DNA of 38,199 nucleotides from Acidimicrobiales bacterium (lineage in GTDB: Bacteria; Actinomycetota; Acidimicrobiia; Acidimicrobiales; CADCSY01). Where the stretch lies: the NCBI GenBank assembly GCA_030446545.1, contig JAUJNB010000008.1, positions 37,961 through 76,159 of the forward strand, in the 5' to 3' direction. Positions 28,679 through 38,199 of the stretch are shown here, piece after piece. Position 1 is the stretch's first letter. Each line of letters begins with the position of its first letter. A program made the position numbers and the translations under genes. A model generated the notes under the pieces. That model made no database searches and was not told the origin of the DNA. It was given only the letters and a program-made list of their open reading frames with translations.

Positions 28679-30584
28679 CGATGGGGCGGCCGACCGCGGC
28701 CCGGACCGACTCGGGTGACCCGGCCAGGATCAGGCGCCGGCGGGCCCGGGTCACGGCGGTGTAGAGGAGCTCGCGGGTGAGGATGGGCGACGCCGGATCG
28801 GGCAGCAGGACGGCCACGGTGTCGAACTGCGACCCCTGGCTCTTGTGCACGGTCATGGCGTAGACGGTGTCGACCGCAGCCAGCCGGGTGGGGCTGAGCC
28901 GGAGCAGGTCGCCCCGGCGTTCGAAGACGGCGGCGACGCGGTCGGCGCCGGTGGCCACCACCACCCCGGTGTCCCCGTTGAAGATCCGCAGCCCGTAGTC
29001 GTTCTGGGTCACCAGCAGGGGCCGGCCCACGTACCAGCTCCCCTCCCGGGCGAAGCCCTCGACCTCGGTCGCCAGCCACGACTCCACCCGGGCCATCCAC
29101 GTGGCCACCCCGTAGGGGCCGCGCCGGTGGGCGCAGAGCAGGCGGAAGCCTCCCAGCGCCTCGATCGCCTCCCTCGCCCGACCGGCCCGGGCCGCCTCCG
29201 AGATCCGTCGGCCGGCGTCCACGGCGGCGGTGTGCAAGGGCCCGAGGGCAGTGGCGCGAGGGGCCTCGGCCCCGTCGACGGGAACCCACTGCACGTCCTC
29301 TTCCCCGCTGGCCAACACCTCCAGGGCGGTGTCGGCGTCGCCCCGGCGCACCGCCTCGGCCAACGTGGCGATGCCGCCTCCGAAGCGGTGCACCTGGCGC
29401 AGCACGACGATGCCGTCGCCCGCGGCCACCCCCGCCGGGGGTGGATCGGCCGTCACCTCGTGGCCGGTGGCCGTGGCCAGGGCGGTGCGAGCCGCCGGTC
29501 GCATCAGGAGCCCGTCGGCGGCCGGGCCGACGATGTCGCCGAGCACCGCCCCCGCCTCCACCGAGGCCAGTTGCTCGGGGTCGCCCACCAGCACGAGCCG
29601 GGCGTCGGCCCGTACCGCCTCGACCAACTTGGCCATGAGCGACAGCGACACCATCGACATCTCGTCCACCACCACCACCTCGTGGGGCAGGCGGTTGTCC
29701 CGGTGGTGTCGGAAGCGGCTGCGGTTGCCCGGGCGCCATCCGAGCAGGCGGTGCAGCGTCGACGCGTCGGTGGCCAGCAACCGGGCCCGAACCTGGGCGC
29801 TCACCTGGAGCCGGGCCGCCTCGTCGTGGACCGCTTCGGCCAGGCGGGCGGCGGCCTTGCCGGTGGGCGCGGCCAGGGCCACCAGGGGAGGGGGCGAGCC
29901 GGCGGCCTCGGCCTGTTCGTGGAGCAGGACCAGGATCCGGGCCACCGTCGTGGTCTTGCCCGTCCCCGGCCCCCCGGCCACCACCGAGAACCGGCGCAGC
30001 ACGGCCGACGCGCCGGCCAGGCGCTGGTGATCGGGATCGGGGCCGTCGAAGAGCCGGTGGAGGCCCCGGGCCAGAACGTCGGTGTCGACCCCGAGCCCGG
30101 CCTCTTCGCCCCGGGCCGACAGGGCGGTGGCGACCCGGTGCTCGTCGCGCCAGTAGCGGTCGAGGTAGAGCCGGGTGTCGTCGAGGCGCAGAGGCACCTC
30201 ACCCGTCACCCCCGCCCCGCTGCCCACCAGCGGGCTGGCCGAGAGGCGGCGGAGCCACTCGTCGGGGTCGGGCCAGGGGAGGGCCTGGAGGTCGACGGGC
30301 CGGTCGACGTCGACGGTGGCCGTGGCCCGGACGGTGCGCAGGTCGGTGCACACGTGGCCCAGTCGGGGGGCGCGCACGGCCAGGGCCGCGGCCAGCAGCA
30401 CGGCCTGGTCCTCGTCACCGCCGAGACGGCCCAGGCGCAGGGCGACGTGGACGTCGGCGGCGTTGAGCACCCCGGCGGCGTTGAAGTCGGCCAGGATCCC
30501 GGGGGCGTGACGAGCCAGGCGGACGTCGGAGGGGTCGAGCTCGGGGACGAACGGGGTGACGGTCACGACGCCGGTGGTCCTCAT
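28629..30584 (-). CDS. recD: Exodeoxyribonuclease V subunit alpha
   Basis: This 651-aa 5'-3' helicase subunit of RecBCD has Walker A VVAGGPGTGKTTTVARIL (near residue 200), APTGKAAARLAEAVHDEA (motif Ia), VVVVDEMSMVSLSLMAKL (motif II), LVLVGDPEQLASVEAGAVLGDI (motif III) and TVYAMTVHKSQGSQFDTVAVLLP plus [18 protein letters not shown] (motifs V and VI). All are RecD-type. The N-terminal ~150 residues match the RecB-binding domain. ATG 30584 overlaps the recB stop as ATGA (30581-30584), so the two are translationally coupled; the ORF is open further upstream but overlaps recB. The stop lies in the second copy of a 55-bp duplication. It is convergent with the ATPase gene. Confidence 0.93.
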   Translation of the reverse strand: MRTTGVVTVTPFVPELDPSDVRLARHAPGILADFNAAGVLNAADVHVALRLGRLGGDEDQAVLLAAALAVRAPRLGHVCTDLRTVRATATVDVDRPVDLQALPWPDPDEWLRRLSASPLVGSGAGVTGEVPLRLDDTRLYLDRYWRDEHRVATALSARGEEAGLGVDTDVLARGLHRLFDGPDPDHQRLAGASAVLRRFSVVAGGPGTGKTTTVARILVLLHEQAEAAGSPPPLVALAAPTGKAAARLAEAVHDEAARLQVSAQVRARLLATDASTLHRLLGWRPGNRSRFRHHRDNRLPHEVVVVDEMSMVSLSLMAKLVEAVRADARLVLVGDPEQLASVEAGAVLGDIVGPAADGLLMRPAARTALATATGHEVTADPPPAGVAAGDGIVVLRQVHRFGGGIATLAEAVRRGDADTALEVLASGEEDVQWVPVDGAEAPRATALGPLHTAAVDAGRRISEAARAGRAREAIEALGGFRLLCAHRRGPYGVATWMARVESWLATEVEGFAREGSWYVGRPLLVTQNDYGLRIFNGDTGVVVATGADRVAAVFERRGDLLRLSPTRLAAVDTVYAMTVHKSQGSQFDTVAVLLPDPASPILTRELLYTAVTRARRRLILAGSPESVRAAVGRPIARASGLRHRLWADEGP

Positions 30585-33500
30585 GGTCGGCCTCGGTCGA
30601 GCAGAACCGAGAGGGCCTCGACCAGCGCCGCCGGGGGCTTCCAGGCGAAGACCCCGCACGGTCGGCCGTCCACCCGGGGCGTGTCGGGGCCCACCATCCC
30701 CCGCACGAAGAGGTAGAGCACCCCGGCCAGGTTGGCCTCCGTGCGGTATCCGGGGAGCCGCCAGCGCAGGTAGCGGTGCAGAGCCACGGTGTAGAAGAGG
30801 GCCTGCAGCGGATAGTGCGAGCGGTCCATGGCCTCGACCAGGGCGTCGGGGCGGTAGTGCCAGGCACTCAGCTCCTCGCCGTGGGCACCCAACCAGTTGG
30901 TCTTGTAGTCGACCACGGCGAAGCGGGGGATCCCACCGGGGCCCGGGACCCGTAACACCACGTCCAGGCTGCCCGAGAGGAAGCCCCGCAGGGGGCCGTC
31001 GAGCGCGGGGTCAGCGAGGCGCCCGCCGTAGGCGGCCAATGCGTCTCCGGGGGCCAAATGGTCGTCCAGCACGGTGCCGATCTCGTCCACCGACACCTCG
31101 GCCGTGGGCGTGTCGCCACCAGCGAGGGGTAACTCGAAGGCCAACTCGTCGATGCGGTCCCGGGCCTCCACGTCGCGCAGGCGGACCTCTCCCACCAGGG
31201 GGCCGAGGGGCGTCTCGATGGCCGCCCGCAACCCCGCCGCCACCGTGGCCGGGTCCCCGATGTCGACGTGGCGCCGGGCCTGTCCCCGGGCCAGGGCCGA
31301 GGCCAGGGCGGCGTCCAGGTCAGGAGCGGCGAAGTCCGTCTCTTCCAACACCCCATGGATGAGGGTGCCCACCTCGGGCCCGGCGGGCATGGTGGCCAGC
31401 AACGAGGGGACCGACCGCAGTCGGGCCTCGTGGCCCGCCGACGGGCCGGTGCCGTCGGGCCTCCTGGTCGTGGGGGCCCCCTCGTCGGACAGCACCGTCT
31501 CCTCGGCCTCGCTGGCCACCCGGGCCTCGTGGGCCTGGGCGGTGATGCCGCTGTAGGAGGTGCGCCGCCAGGTCGTGTCGAGCCGGCGCCCGAAGCGGCC
31601 GGCTCCCAACGGGGCGACGGGGTCGGGGTCGCCCCTCCAGGGGCCACCCCCGCTCCCTTGGGTCCACTCCACGCCGATGCGCCCGGGCGCCCGCGCACCC
31701 AGCCGGCCGAAGGCGGCGGCGGCCTCGTCGTCGGACGGTGGACCGTCTCCGTCCCCGTCGGTGGCCACGGTGCCGTGCTCGTCCCGGGAGAACAGCAGCC
31801 GGCCGAGGGGGGAGTCCTGGCTGGCCCACGACGCCGCCCACCACAGCACCGCCCGGTGGCGGGCCCGGGTGAGGGCGACGTAGGCCAGGCGCAGGTCCTC
31901 GCTCCGCTGCTCGACCACGTGCTGGCGCTGGTGCCGGCGGAAGCCGGGGCCCGGCCCCCCCACGTCGATCGTGCGCCGGTCACCGGCCTCGGCGTCGTGG
32001 TAGACGGGTGGCTCGTCGTCGGGGATCCACCCCGGCTCCCACAGGTAGGGGCAGTAGACGACCGGGAACTCGAGGCCCTTGCTGCGGTGGATGGTGAGCA
32101 CCTGCACCGCCTCGGCGTCGGACTCCAGGCGCCGGGCCCGGTCCTCGGCATCGCGGTCGTCGCCGGCGTCGGCCATGCGCTGACGCAGCCATCCGGTCAG
32201 GGCGGTGACTCCCAGCTGTTCGGACGTGGCCTCGGCGTGCAGGAGCTGGCCGACGTGGCGCAGGTCGGTGAGTCGGCGCTCTCCGTCGACCTGGGCCAGC
32301 ATCCGCCCCGGCAGACCCTCGGCCCGGGTGATCGTCTCCAACAGCGAGGCCACCCCCAGGCGGCGAAGCAAGCCGGCCCAGCGGTGCAGGCGGGCGTGGA
32401 CCTCCTCCCAGGCGTCGTCGTCGGCGGTGGCCACCCGCTCGGCCGTCCAGCCCAGGAAGACGCTGAGGGCGGCAGCGTGGGCCGGGTTGGCCGCCGTAGG
32501 CCGCTCGAGGGCTTCGAGGAGGCGGAGCCAGTCGGTGGCCATGGGAGTGACGAAGACGCTGCCGGCGCCGTTGATGACGGCCGGGACGTCCACGGCCTCG
32601 AGGGCGTCGCGCACCAGGGCGGCATGGCGGTGGCGAGCCACCAGGACGGCTACGTGCCCGGGACGGACGGCGACGCGGCCGGTCTCGGCCCCCTGCTCGG
32701 AGCGCTCGATGATCTCGGCTCCCGACGTCACCAGCCGGACCACGTCGGCGGCCAGGTCGTCGGCGATGTGCCGGCGGGCGGGCTGGGCCGCCAGGTAGCC
32801 CTTGGGCGTGAGCGGGACCAGCCCGTCGTTCCGGCGCACCAGCCGCACCCGCAGGGCGGCTGACCCCGGAGCGCCGACCAGGCGGGGCTGCTGGTTGGCC
32901 CGGGCCGCCCGCACCGTGCGGTAGGCGATGCCCTCGTGGCCCAGCTTGGACCCGCCGAAGAGGGCGTCGTAGGCGTCGACCAGGTGCTGGTCGCTGCGCC
33001 AGTTGACCCCGAGGGTGGCCCGGAAGCGGGCCTCGCGGGCCGCCTGGAGGTAGGCGTAGATGTCGGCGCCCCGGAAGGAGTAGACGGCCTGCTTGGGGTC
33101 GCCGATGAGCACGAGGGTGGTCCCACCGGTGGCGAAGACCCGGCGCATGATCTCCCACTGCACGGGGTCGGTGTCCTGGAACTCGTCGACCAGGGCGACG
33201 CGGTAGCGGGCCCGTAGGCGCTGGCAGGCGGCCGCGCCCCGGGTGTCGTGGGCCAGGGTCTGGAGGAGGCGGGTGAGCAGGTCGTCGTAGGTCAGCACGG
33301 CGGCCCGGCGCTTGCGCTCGTCCACCTCCCTCCGCACGGCCAGGGCCAGTCGCAGGCGCATGGCCGGGATGCTGTCGGTGTCGGCCGCCTCGGGCACGAG
33401 GGCGGCGTCGGGGTTGGCCACGGCCACCTTGGCGATGCGCCCGGCCTCGGCCCGGCTGAGGGGAGGGTCACCGCGGCGGAAGAACTTGCGGAGGTAGAGG

Positions 33501-33968
33501 TCGTCGACCACCTCCTCGCGCAGTTCGCCCAGGTCCTCGGTGAAGGTCACGTCGAGCTCCACGTCACCGGCCACGCCCAGGCCGCTGAGGACGTGCTGGC
33601 GATCCGGTGACGACGTTGCCTCAGCTCCTCGGGCGTCCCGCTGGCCAGCAGGGCCAGCACCTCGTCGTCGTGGTCGGAGGGGGCGGCGCCGGCCAGGGCC
33701 CGTCCCAGGCCGTGCTCGGCGCTGACCAGGCGCCGGCGGACCCGGTCACGGAGCTCGCCGGTGGCCATGCGGGTGAAGGTGACGAGCAGGAGCTGCTCGA
33801 GGGGACACCCGCGGCCACGTAGCGGGCGGCCAGGCCGGCGATGGTGAAGGTCTTGCCGGTGCCGGCGCTGGCTTCGAGCACGGTGACCCCGCTCGGCAGG
33901 GGACCGCAGACGTCGAAGGGCGCGACGTCGAAGGCAGCGACGTCGAGCGCCGGGCTGGCGGCCGTCAT
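30581..33968 (-). CDS. recB: Exodeoxyribonuclease V subunit beta, frameshifted near its N terminus
   Basis: This is a RecB 3'-5' helicase-nuclease subunit. Walker A VLEASAGTGKTFTIAGLA lies in frame 1 from ATG 33968. Frame 2 (about 33801 to 33605) holds LEQLLLVTFTRMATGELRDRVRRRL. Frame 3 (to the stop at 30581) holds VALVDEFQDTDPVQWEIM (motif II), GDPKQAVYSFRGADIYAYL, LTIHRSKGLEFPVVYCPYLW and LAYVALTRARHRAVLW, then a C-terminal nuclease with GTLIHGVLEETDF, SGSLDVVL and FAVVDYKTNWLG. Break 1 is at a G run 33801-33804 (one G restores VAAGVPLEQLLL). Break 2, near 33603, also lacks about 16-18 residues: the expected LxxFDAATIATTHxFC motif is absent between RRHRIA and QHVLSGLGVAGD. Either recB is damaged or the assembly lost bases. 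Confidence 0.85.
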
Positions 33969-34112
33969 CGGTCGACACCGTTCCCGCAGGATCGCCCGGC
34001 TCGGTGGAGGGGGAGCACGCCGTCACCATCCTTCCAGGCCGGCCGGCAGCAGACGGGAACTGCAGGGTGCCTCGGCATCGTCTCACCTCCCAGACGACTC
34101 GAGGAGGCTGGT

Positions 34113-35987
34113 GTGCGCGATTCCGGTGGCGAGGGGCGATGGAGGCGACGGTCCTTGGCCGCCGCCGGGGTGGTGGCGGTGACGGGTGCGCTGTCGGTGC
34201 CGCTGCTGCTCGATCCGCAGGCGGCCGAAGCGAGCGAGTTGGCGTCGTTCTCGTCGTGTGAGGAGCTGAAGGCCTGGCGGGCCGAGGCCGCGCCCCGTGG
34301 GGCAGGGGTGGGCTTCCCCGAAGGTGCTGCCGCCGATTCGCCGGCCGCGGCCGGCGATGCCGCTGCCCCGGAGTCGGCGAGCCGGGCCCAAGCCGGCGCG
34401 GGAGGCGGGGGGACGGGAGACACCAACGTGGCCGTCGAGGGGGTGGATGAGCTCGACACGGTCGACCGCATCGACGATCGCCGGGCACTGGTGGCCACGG
34501 GAGGCTCGCTGGCCCTGGTCGACCTGGCCGGTGCCACCCGGCTGGGTGCCGTGCCGGTTCCCTCCGACGCCCGGATCACCTTCGATCCGTCGGCCGGCGT
34601 CGTCTGGGTGGTGGGCTCGGTGCCGAGCCCGGGTCCGGGCGCCGGGCCGGAGCCGATGCAGGATTCGGTGGCGAGCTCGTCCCCCTCGTGGCTCGGCGGC
34701 GGGGTCGAGGTCACCAGGGTGGCCGTCGAGGGCGACCGCCTGGTGGCCGAAGGGTCCTGGACCACCCAGGGCTACCTGGTCGACGCCCGGCGTTCCGGCG
34801 AACGCCTGCACGTGGTGGCGGTCGACAACGCCGGGACGGGAGGCGGAGGGGAGGTGCCGTTCGCCGACGGGCCGGTGCCGTGCGACCAGGTCCTGCACCC
34901 GACGGCACCGTCAGGCGGCGAGGCCACCTTGGTGGTCACCCTGGCGGCGCGAGGTGAGGTGGCACCTGAGCACGCCGCCGAGGTCATCGGGTCGGGGCAG
35001 CTGGTGCATGTGACCGACGACGCCGTCTACCTGGCCACACCGGTCTGGGACGGGTCCACCCCCCGCACCGGCCTGCACCGCTTCGACGCCGCCACCCTGG
35101 CCCACACCGGTTCCGGTTCGGTCGAAGGTTCCCTGCTCAACCAGTACGCCATGTCGGACCACGAGGGGTTCCTGCGGGTGGCCCTCACCCATCCGTCGGC
35201 CTTCAGTCGGCAACCCGGCATCGCCGAAGACGACGGGGCGACGGTGCGTCCCGGCCTGCCTGGCGACGGTGCGCCGTTGAACGAGGTGGTCGTGCTCGAC
35301 ACCGAGGGCGACCTCGAGGTCGTCGGTCGCACGGACCGTTTCGGTCACCCCGGCGAGACCCTGCACGGCATCCGTTTCGTGGGCGCCGTCGCCTACGCCG
35401 TCACCTTCCTCACCACCGACCCGTTCTACGTGGTCGACATCGCTGACCCGGCGGCACCGGCGGTGGTGGGCGAGGTGGAGCTCCCCGGGTTCAGCGCCTA
35501 CCTGCACCCCATTGCCGACGGGCTGGTGGTGGGCGTCGGTCCGGGCGCCGACGGGCGAGCCGCCATGCGGCTGTTCGACGTGACCGACCCGGCCCGGCCG
35601 TCGGTGGTCGACACCGAGGTCCTGGGCGACGACACGCCCGTCACCTGGGATCCCCACGCCCTCCTCGCCCTGGGCGAGGGGCGCCTGGCCCTGCCCGCCA
35701 CCTCCTGGTCCTCGTCCACGACCGAGGGGTGCCCGGTCCCGCTCCCGGAACCGGTTGCCCCGGACGCCAAGGTGGCCTGCTCCCCCTTGCAACAGGCCGA
35801 CACCACCATCGTCGTGACCGGGACCGCCGAGGGGACCTTCGAAGTGGAGGAGCGCATCACCGTGGCCACCCCGGAGCCGGGTTCGCGCCTCCTGGCCGCC
35901 GGGGATGGGTGGGCCCTGCTGGCCGGCACCCGGCTGCTCACCCTCGATGGCGGCGGGAACGTGGTGGCCGAGCTGGTCCTGGGCTGA
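34113..35987 (+). CDS. Secreted beta-propeller domain protein (PF09826-type)
   Basis: The 624-aa product has an N-terminal signal region (RWRRRSLAAAGVVAVTGALSVPLLL) then an acidic Ala/Gly-rich linker with ASFSSCEELKAW and DTNVAVEGVDELDTVDRID. These two blocks are the signature of bacterial secreted beta-propeller proteins of PF09826 (usually SCxELxxY and TNVQVEGVDEPDxVKTDG). The remainder repeats short beta blades such as AYAVTFLTTDPFYVVDIADPAAPAVVGEVELPGFSAYLHPI. Its function in this family is unknown; it is expected outside the membrane. GTG 34113 has GAGGAGG at 34101-34107, the strongest ribosome-binding site in the window. It lies divergent from recB and convergent with recC, splitting the recC-recBD order. 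Confidence 0.85.
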   Translation: MRDSGGEGRWRRRSLAAAGVVAVTGALSVPLLLDPQAAEASELASFSSCEELKAWRAEAAPRGAGVGFPEGAAADSPAAAGDAAAPESASRAQAGAGGGGTGDTNVAVEGVDELDTVDRIDDRRALVATGGSLALVDLAGATRLGAVPVPSDARITFDPSAGVVWVVGSVPSPGPGAGPEPMQDSVASSSPSWLGGGVEVTRVAVEGDRLVAEGSWTTQGYLVDARRSGERLHVVAVDNAGTGGGGEVPFADGPVPCDQVLHPTAPSGGEATLVVTLAARGEVAPEHAAEVIGSGQLVHVTDDAVYLATPVWDGSTPRTGLHRFDAATLAHTGSGSVEGSLLNQYAMSDHEGFLRVALTHPSAFSRQPGIAEDDGATVRPGLPGDGAPLNEVVVLDTEGDLEVVGRTDRFGHPGETLHGIRFVGAVAYAVTFLTTDPFYVVDIADPAAPAVVGEVELPGFSAYLHPIADGLVVGVGPGADGRAAMRLFDVTDPARPSVVDTEVLGDDTPVTWDPHALLALGEGRLALPATSWSSSTTEGCPVPLPEPVAPDAKVACSPLQQADTTIVVTGTAEGTFEVEERITVATPEPGSRLLAAGDGWALLAGTRLLTLDGGGNVVAELVLG

Positions 35988-36000
35988 GGTCGAGCACCGA

Positions 36001-36034
36001 CGGCCCGGTTGCTGGTGGCGGCGGCGCCGGGCCG
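36001..36034. terminator. Hairpin between the convergent beta-propeller and recC genes
   Basis: CGGCCCGG (36001-36008) and CCGGGCCG (36027-36034) form an 8-bp stem with an 18-nt loop, 14 nt after the beta-propeller stop and before the recC stop. No T tract. Confidence 0.35.
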
Positions 36035-36059
36035 GCAGTGTCACTGGCCCTGGGGGGCG

Positions 36060-38199
36060 TCACCGCTCGGTCAGCTCCTCGCACGACAACAGGCCGTCCC
36101 AGAGCCGGCGGGCACAGCGCCCGAAGCGGCTGTTCTCGTCGTCGGCCCAGCCGTCGCCCTGCTCGTCGTGGCGGGGAGGCACCCGGAGCACGTCGTCCAA
36201 GGAGCGGACGCCGCCGAGCACGAGCACGTGCTCGCGCTCGGCGTCCTCCCGGGGGTAGTCCCAAGCCGACTGCCAGACCTTGCGGGCGGCGGCCTCGGGG
36301 TCGTGGCCGGCGGCGACGGCGCCGGCGTGGGCCGCCGAGGTGGCGCAGTACAGCGGCAGGGGCTCGCACATCCCCCGGTCGTAGAGCTCGACGAGACGGC
36401 CGAGGTGGTGCAAGGCGAGGGCCCGGCGGCTGGACGGGTCACCCGCCCAGGCGGCGATGCGGGCCACGGTCACGTTGGCCCGGCCTCGGGCGTCGGCCCG
36501 CCGGCGACCGATGGTGGCGGCCTCGAAGCCGGCGTCGGGGTGGGCGGCGGTGAGGGCCAGGAACCGGACCCAGGCCGCCAGGCGGTGCTTGGGCCCCACC
36601 CGGGAGAAGACCACCGTGGTCACCAGGTCCCCGGTCACCCCGGCCGCGGTGCCCACCAGCCGCCGGCCGTCGGGGAGCTCGAGGTCGACCTGGATCGACC
36701 GCCGGGCGCCGGGGTCTGCGCCCAGCACGGCGGCGGTGGCCAGGACCAGGCCCTCGACCGTCGGCAGCACGCTGTTGAGGACCGGGCCGGCCAGGGCACC
36801 GGGCGGAAGGACGCCCCGAGCCACCTCGGCGGCCACGCAGGCGTCGAGGTCGGCCCCGGCCAGGTGGCCGGCCAGGAGTCGGTCGCCGACGCCCCAGCGC
36901 TCCAGGGCGTCCAACTCCACCGGCAGGGCGTCGCCCACGTCGGTGGAGTAGTCGGCCACGCTGATGCCCAGGCGCTGGCGCAGGAAGGCCCGGACCGGGT
37001 GCTGCACGAAGCGCTCGAGACCGTCCAGCTCGACCAGGTCGCCCGGGGCCGGCGGCAGTGGCCCGGCCAGGAAGGCCGGAGCCTGGTGGCGGGGCGCGGC
37101 GAGGGCCCGAGCGCCCTGGAGGGAGACGGTGTCGAAGCTCCACGGCCGGTCGGGGGTGAGGGCGCCGGGAGTGAAGTTGCGCACGTCGAAGGGCTGCAGC
37201 GGGTGGCTGATCACGACCAGGTCCCGGGCCCGGCGGTCAGCGTTTCCGGACGCCTGGCCGTTGGCCTGGATGCGGACGGTGTGGTCGACGACGTCGAGCA
37301 GTTCGCCCACGGGCACGGCCGGCGGGCGCTCGGCGTTGGTGCGCTCGTCACGGCCGGCGTAGGTGACGACCAGCACCTCGGTGGCGGCCAGCAGGGCGTC
37401 GAGCAGGAGCTGGCGGTCCTCGGCTCGGGCGTCACGGTCGCCGACGTGGGGCTCGTCGAGGATGAGGTCGTCGCCGTCGCGGGCCGTCCTGCGGGGGAAC
37501 ACGCCGTCGTCCAGGCCGAGGAGGCACACCACCCGGTGGGGCACCGACCGCATGGGGGCCAGGGTGCAGACGGTGAGGTGGCCGGTGCGGAAGTTGGCCC
37601 GGGTCGGCCGTCCCCGCAGGCGGTCGGCCAGCACGGCGCGGATCTCGGGCAGGGTCAGCTCGGCCCCGCTGGGAGTGCCTTCAGTGGCCGCTTCCTCGAC
37701 GACCTCGTCGAGCAGGCGTCCGAGCTGGGCCCGCTGCCACGAGTCGACCGGCGTCGTGTCGGTGAGGGCGTCCCCCGCGGCGGCGATGGCCGCGGCCCAG
37801 GCCGGGAGCGGCTGCGGCGTGCGCAGCGCGTCGAGGGCGGCCTGCAGCCGGTCGACCAGCTCGGCCACGCGCCCGGCCAGGTCGATGGCGCTGCTGTCGA
37901 CGTCGTCGAGAGGGAGCACGCCGCCCACCAGGCGTTGGTCCTCCTCGGCCATGGCCGCACCCAGCAGCACCCGGTCCAGGCCGGTCCGCCAGGTGTTGGC
38001 CTCCAGGTGGTGGAGCTGGAAGGGGGCCCGGTGGTCGGCGTCGAGGCCCCAACGCACGCCGGTGTCGGCCACCCATTCCTCCACCCGGGCCAGATCGTCG
38101 TCGTCCAACCGGAAGCGCCGGCGCACCGGGTCCCGCCCGGCCAGGTCGAGCACCTGGGAGGCGGTGAGGCGGGCGTCGGCCAGGGCCAGCAGCTCGGAG
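36060..38199 (-). CDS. recC: Exodeoxyribonuclease V subunit gamma, C-terminal part (cut by window edge)
   Basis: About 713 residues of RecC are present, continuing past the right edge; the frame is open to base 38199 without a start in view. RecC blocks seen are FQLHHLEANTWRTGLDRVLLG, LTVCTLAPMRSVPHRVVCLLGLDDGVFPR (the Chi-recognition/helicase-like core), LEPHVGDRDARAEDRQLLLDAL-type sequence with ILDEPHVGDRDARAEDRQLL, LQPFDVRNFTPGALTP, and the nuclease-like C-terminal domain LVELDGLERFVQHPVRAFLRQRLG. No frameshift was seen in this part. RecC normally precedes recB and recD in one operon; here a plus-strand beta-propeller gene lies between recC and recB, so recBD must have their own promoter. 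Confidence 0.9.
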   Translation of the reverse strand, partial: SELLALADARLTASQVLDLAGRDPVRRRFRLDDDDLARVEEWVADTGVRWGLDADHRAPFQLHHLEANTWRTGLDRVLLGAAMAEEDQRLVGGVLPLDDVDSSAIDLAGRVAELVDRLQAALDALRTPQPLPAWAAAIAAAGDALTDTTPVDSWQRAQLGRLLDEVVEEAATEGTPSGAELTLPEIRAVLADRLRGRPTRANFRTGHLTVCTLAPMRSVPHRVVCLLGLDDGVFPRRTARDGDDLILDEPHVGDRDARAEDRQLLLDALLAATEVLVVTYAGRDERTNAERPPAVPVGELLDVVDHTVRIQANGQASGNADRRARDLVVISHPLQPFDVRNFTPGALTPDRPWSFDTVSLQGARALAAPRHQAPAFLAGPLPPAPGDLVELDGLERFVQHPVRAFLRQRLGISVADYSTDVGDALPVELDALERWGVGDRLLAGHLAGADLDACVAAEVARGVLPPGALAGPVLNSVLPTVEGLVLATAAVLGADPGARRSIQVDLELPDGRRLVGTAAGVTGDLVTTVVFSRVGPKHRLAAWVRFLALTAAHPDAGFEAATIGRRRADARGRANVTVARIAAWAGDPSSRRALALHHLGRLVELYDRGMCEPLPLYCATSAAHAGAVAAGHDPEAAARKVWQSAWDYPREDAEREHVLVLGGVRSLDDVLRVPPRHDEQGDGWADDENSRFGRCARRLWDGLLSCEELTER

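Noticed and set aside
10037..38153. Many long open frames antisense or out of frame to the genes listed
   Set aside because: Arg/Pro/Gly/Ala-rich translations without domains, expected from stop-poor high-GC sequence.

Overview
The window is a very GC-rich, densely coded stretch of bacterial chromosome. Strong codon bias, GTG/TTG starts, many apparently leaderless promoters, the HemE/ferrochelatase/FAD-oxidase heme genes and an actinobacterial-type RecBCD point to an actinomycete, perhaps an Acidimicrobiia-like lineage. The class is inference; no rRNA or tRNA was seen. Both ends cut through genes: an Lhr-type helicase on the left and RecC on the right.

Layout. 0-5.8 kb: lhr-like helicase (-), a DtxR-family metalloregulator (+), then a ferric-iron ABC transporter. 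Its lipoprotein and permease are on + behind a promoter whose -10 lies inside a DtxR-type operator; its ATPase is convergent on - and carries two frameshifts. 5.9-9.5 kb: bioY, an unknown gene, and a HelD-type ATPase (-). 9.5-14.8 kb: MarR regulator, patatin-like lipase, then hemE, hemH and a porphyrinogen oxidase (cgoX), with a 98-aa PH-like protein on the opposite strand. 14.8-19.6 kb: an uncharacterised 472-aa protein, a GlgC-type adenylyltransferase, a 61-aa protein, a nucleoside hydrolase (-), a DUF1622-like membrane protein (-) and an S4 RNA-binding protein (-). 19.7-25.5 kb: a 73-aa protein and a tight run of GT2, carbamoyltransferase, GT2, GT4 and GT9 genes, which looks like a pathway for a carbamoylated, heptose-like glycan. 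25.6-28.5 kb: a glycine-rich membrane protein (-), a decayed alpha/beta-hydrolase and an AAA/STAND-like ATPase with an AT-rich promoter. 28.6-38.2 kb: recD, recB and recC on -, with a secreted beta-propeller gene on + between recB and recC.

Three things run across the window. First, eleven genes have a -10-like hexamer exactly 6 nt before the start codon (two more have 7 nt), the arrangement of leaderless transcripts; this fixes several start codons, including a likely CTG start. Second, at least six genes are broken by one-base deletions, repeatedly where a run of six C/G appears to have become five, so sequence error is a serious alternative to real decay. Third, hairpins suited to termination lie between several convergent genes. 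No CRISPR array, insertion sequence or phage module was found.
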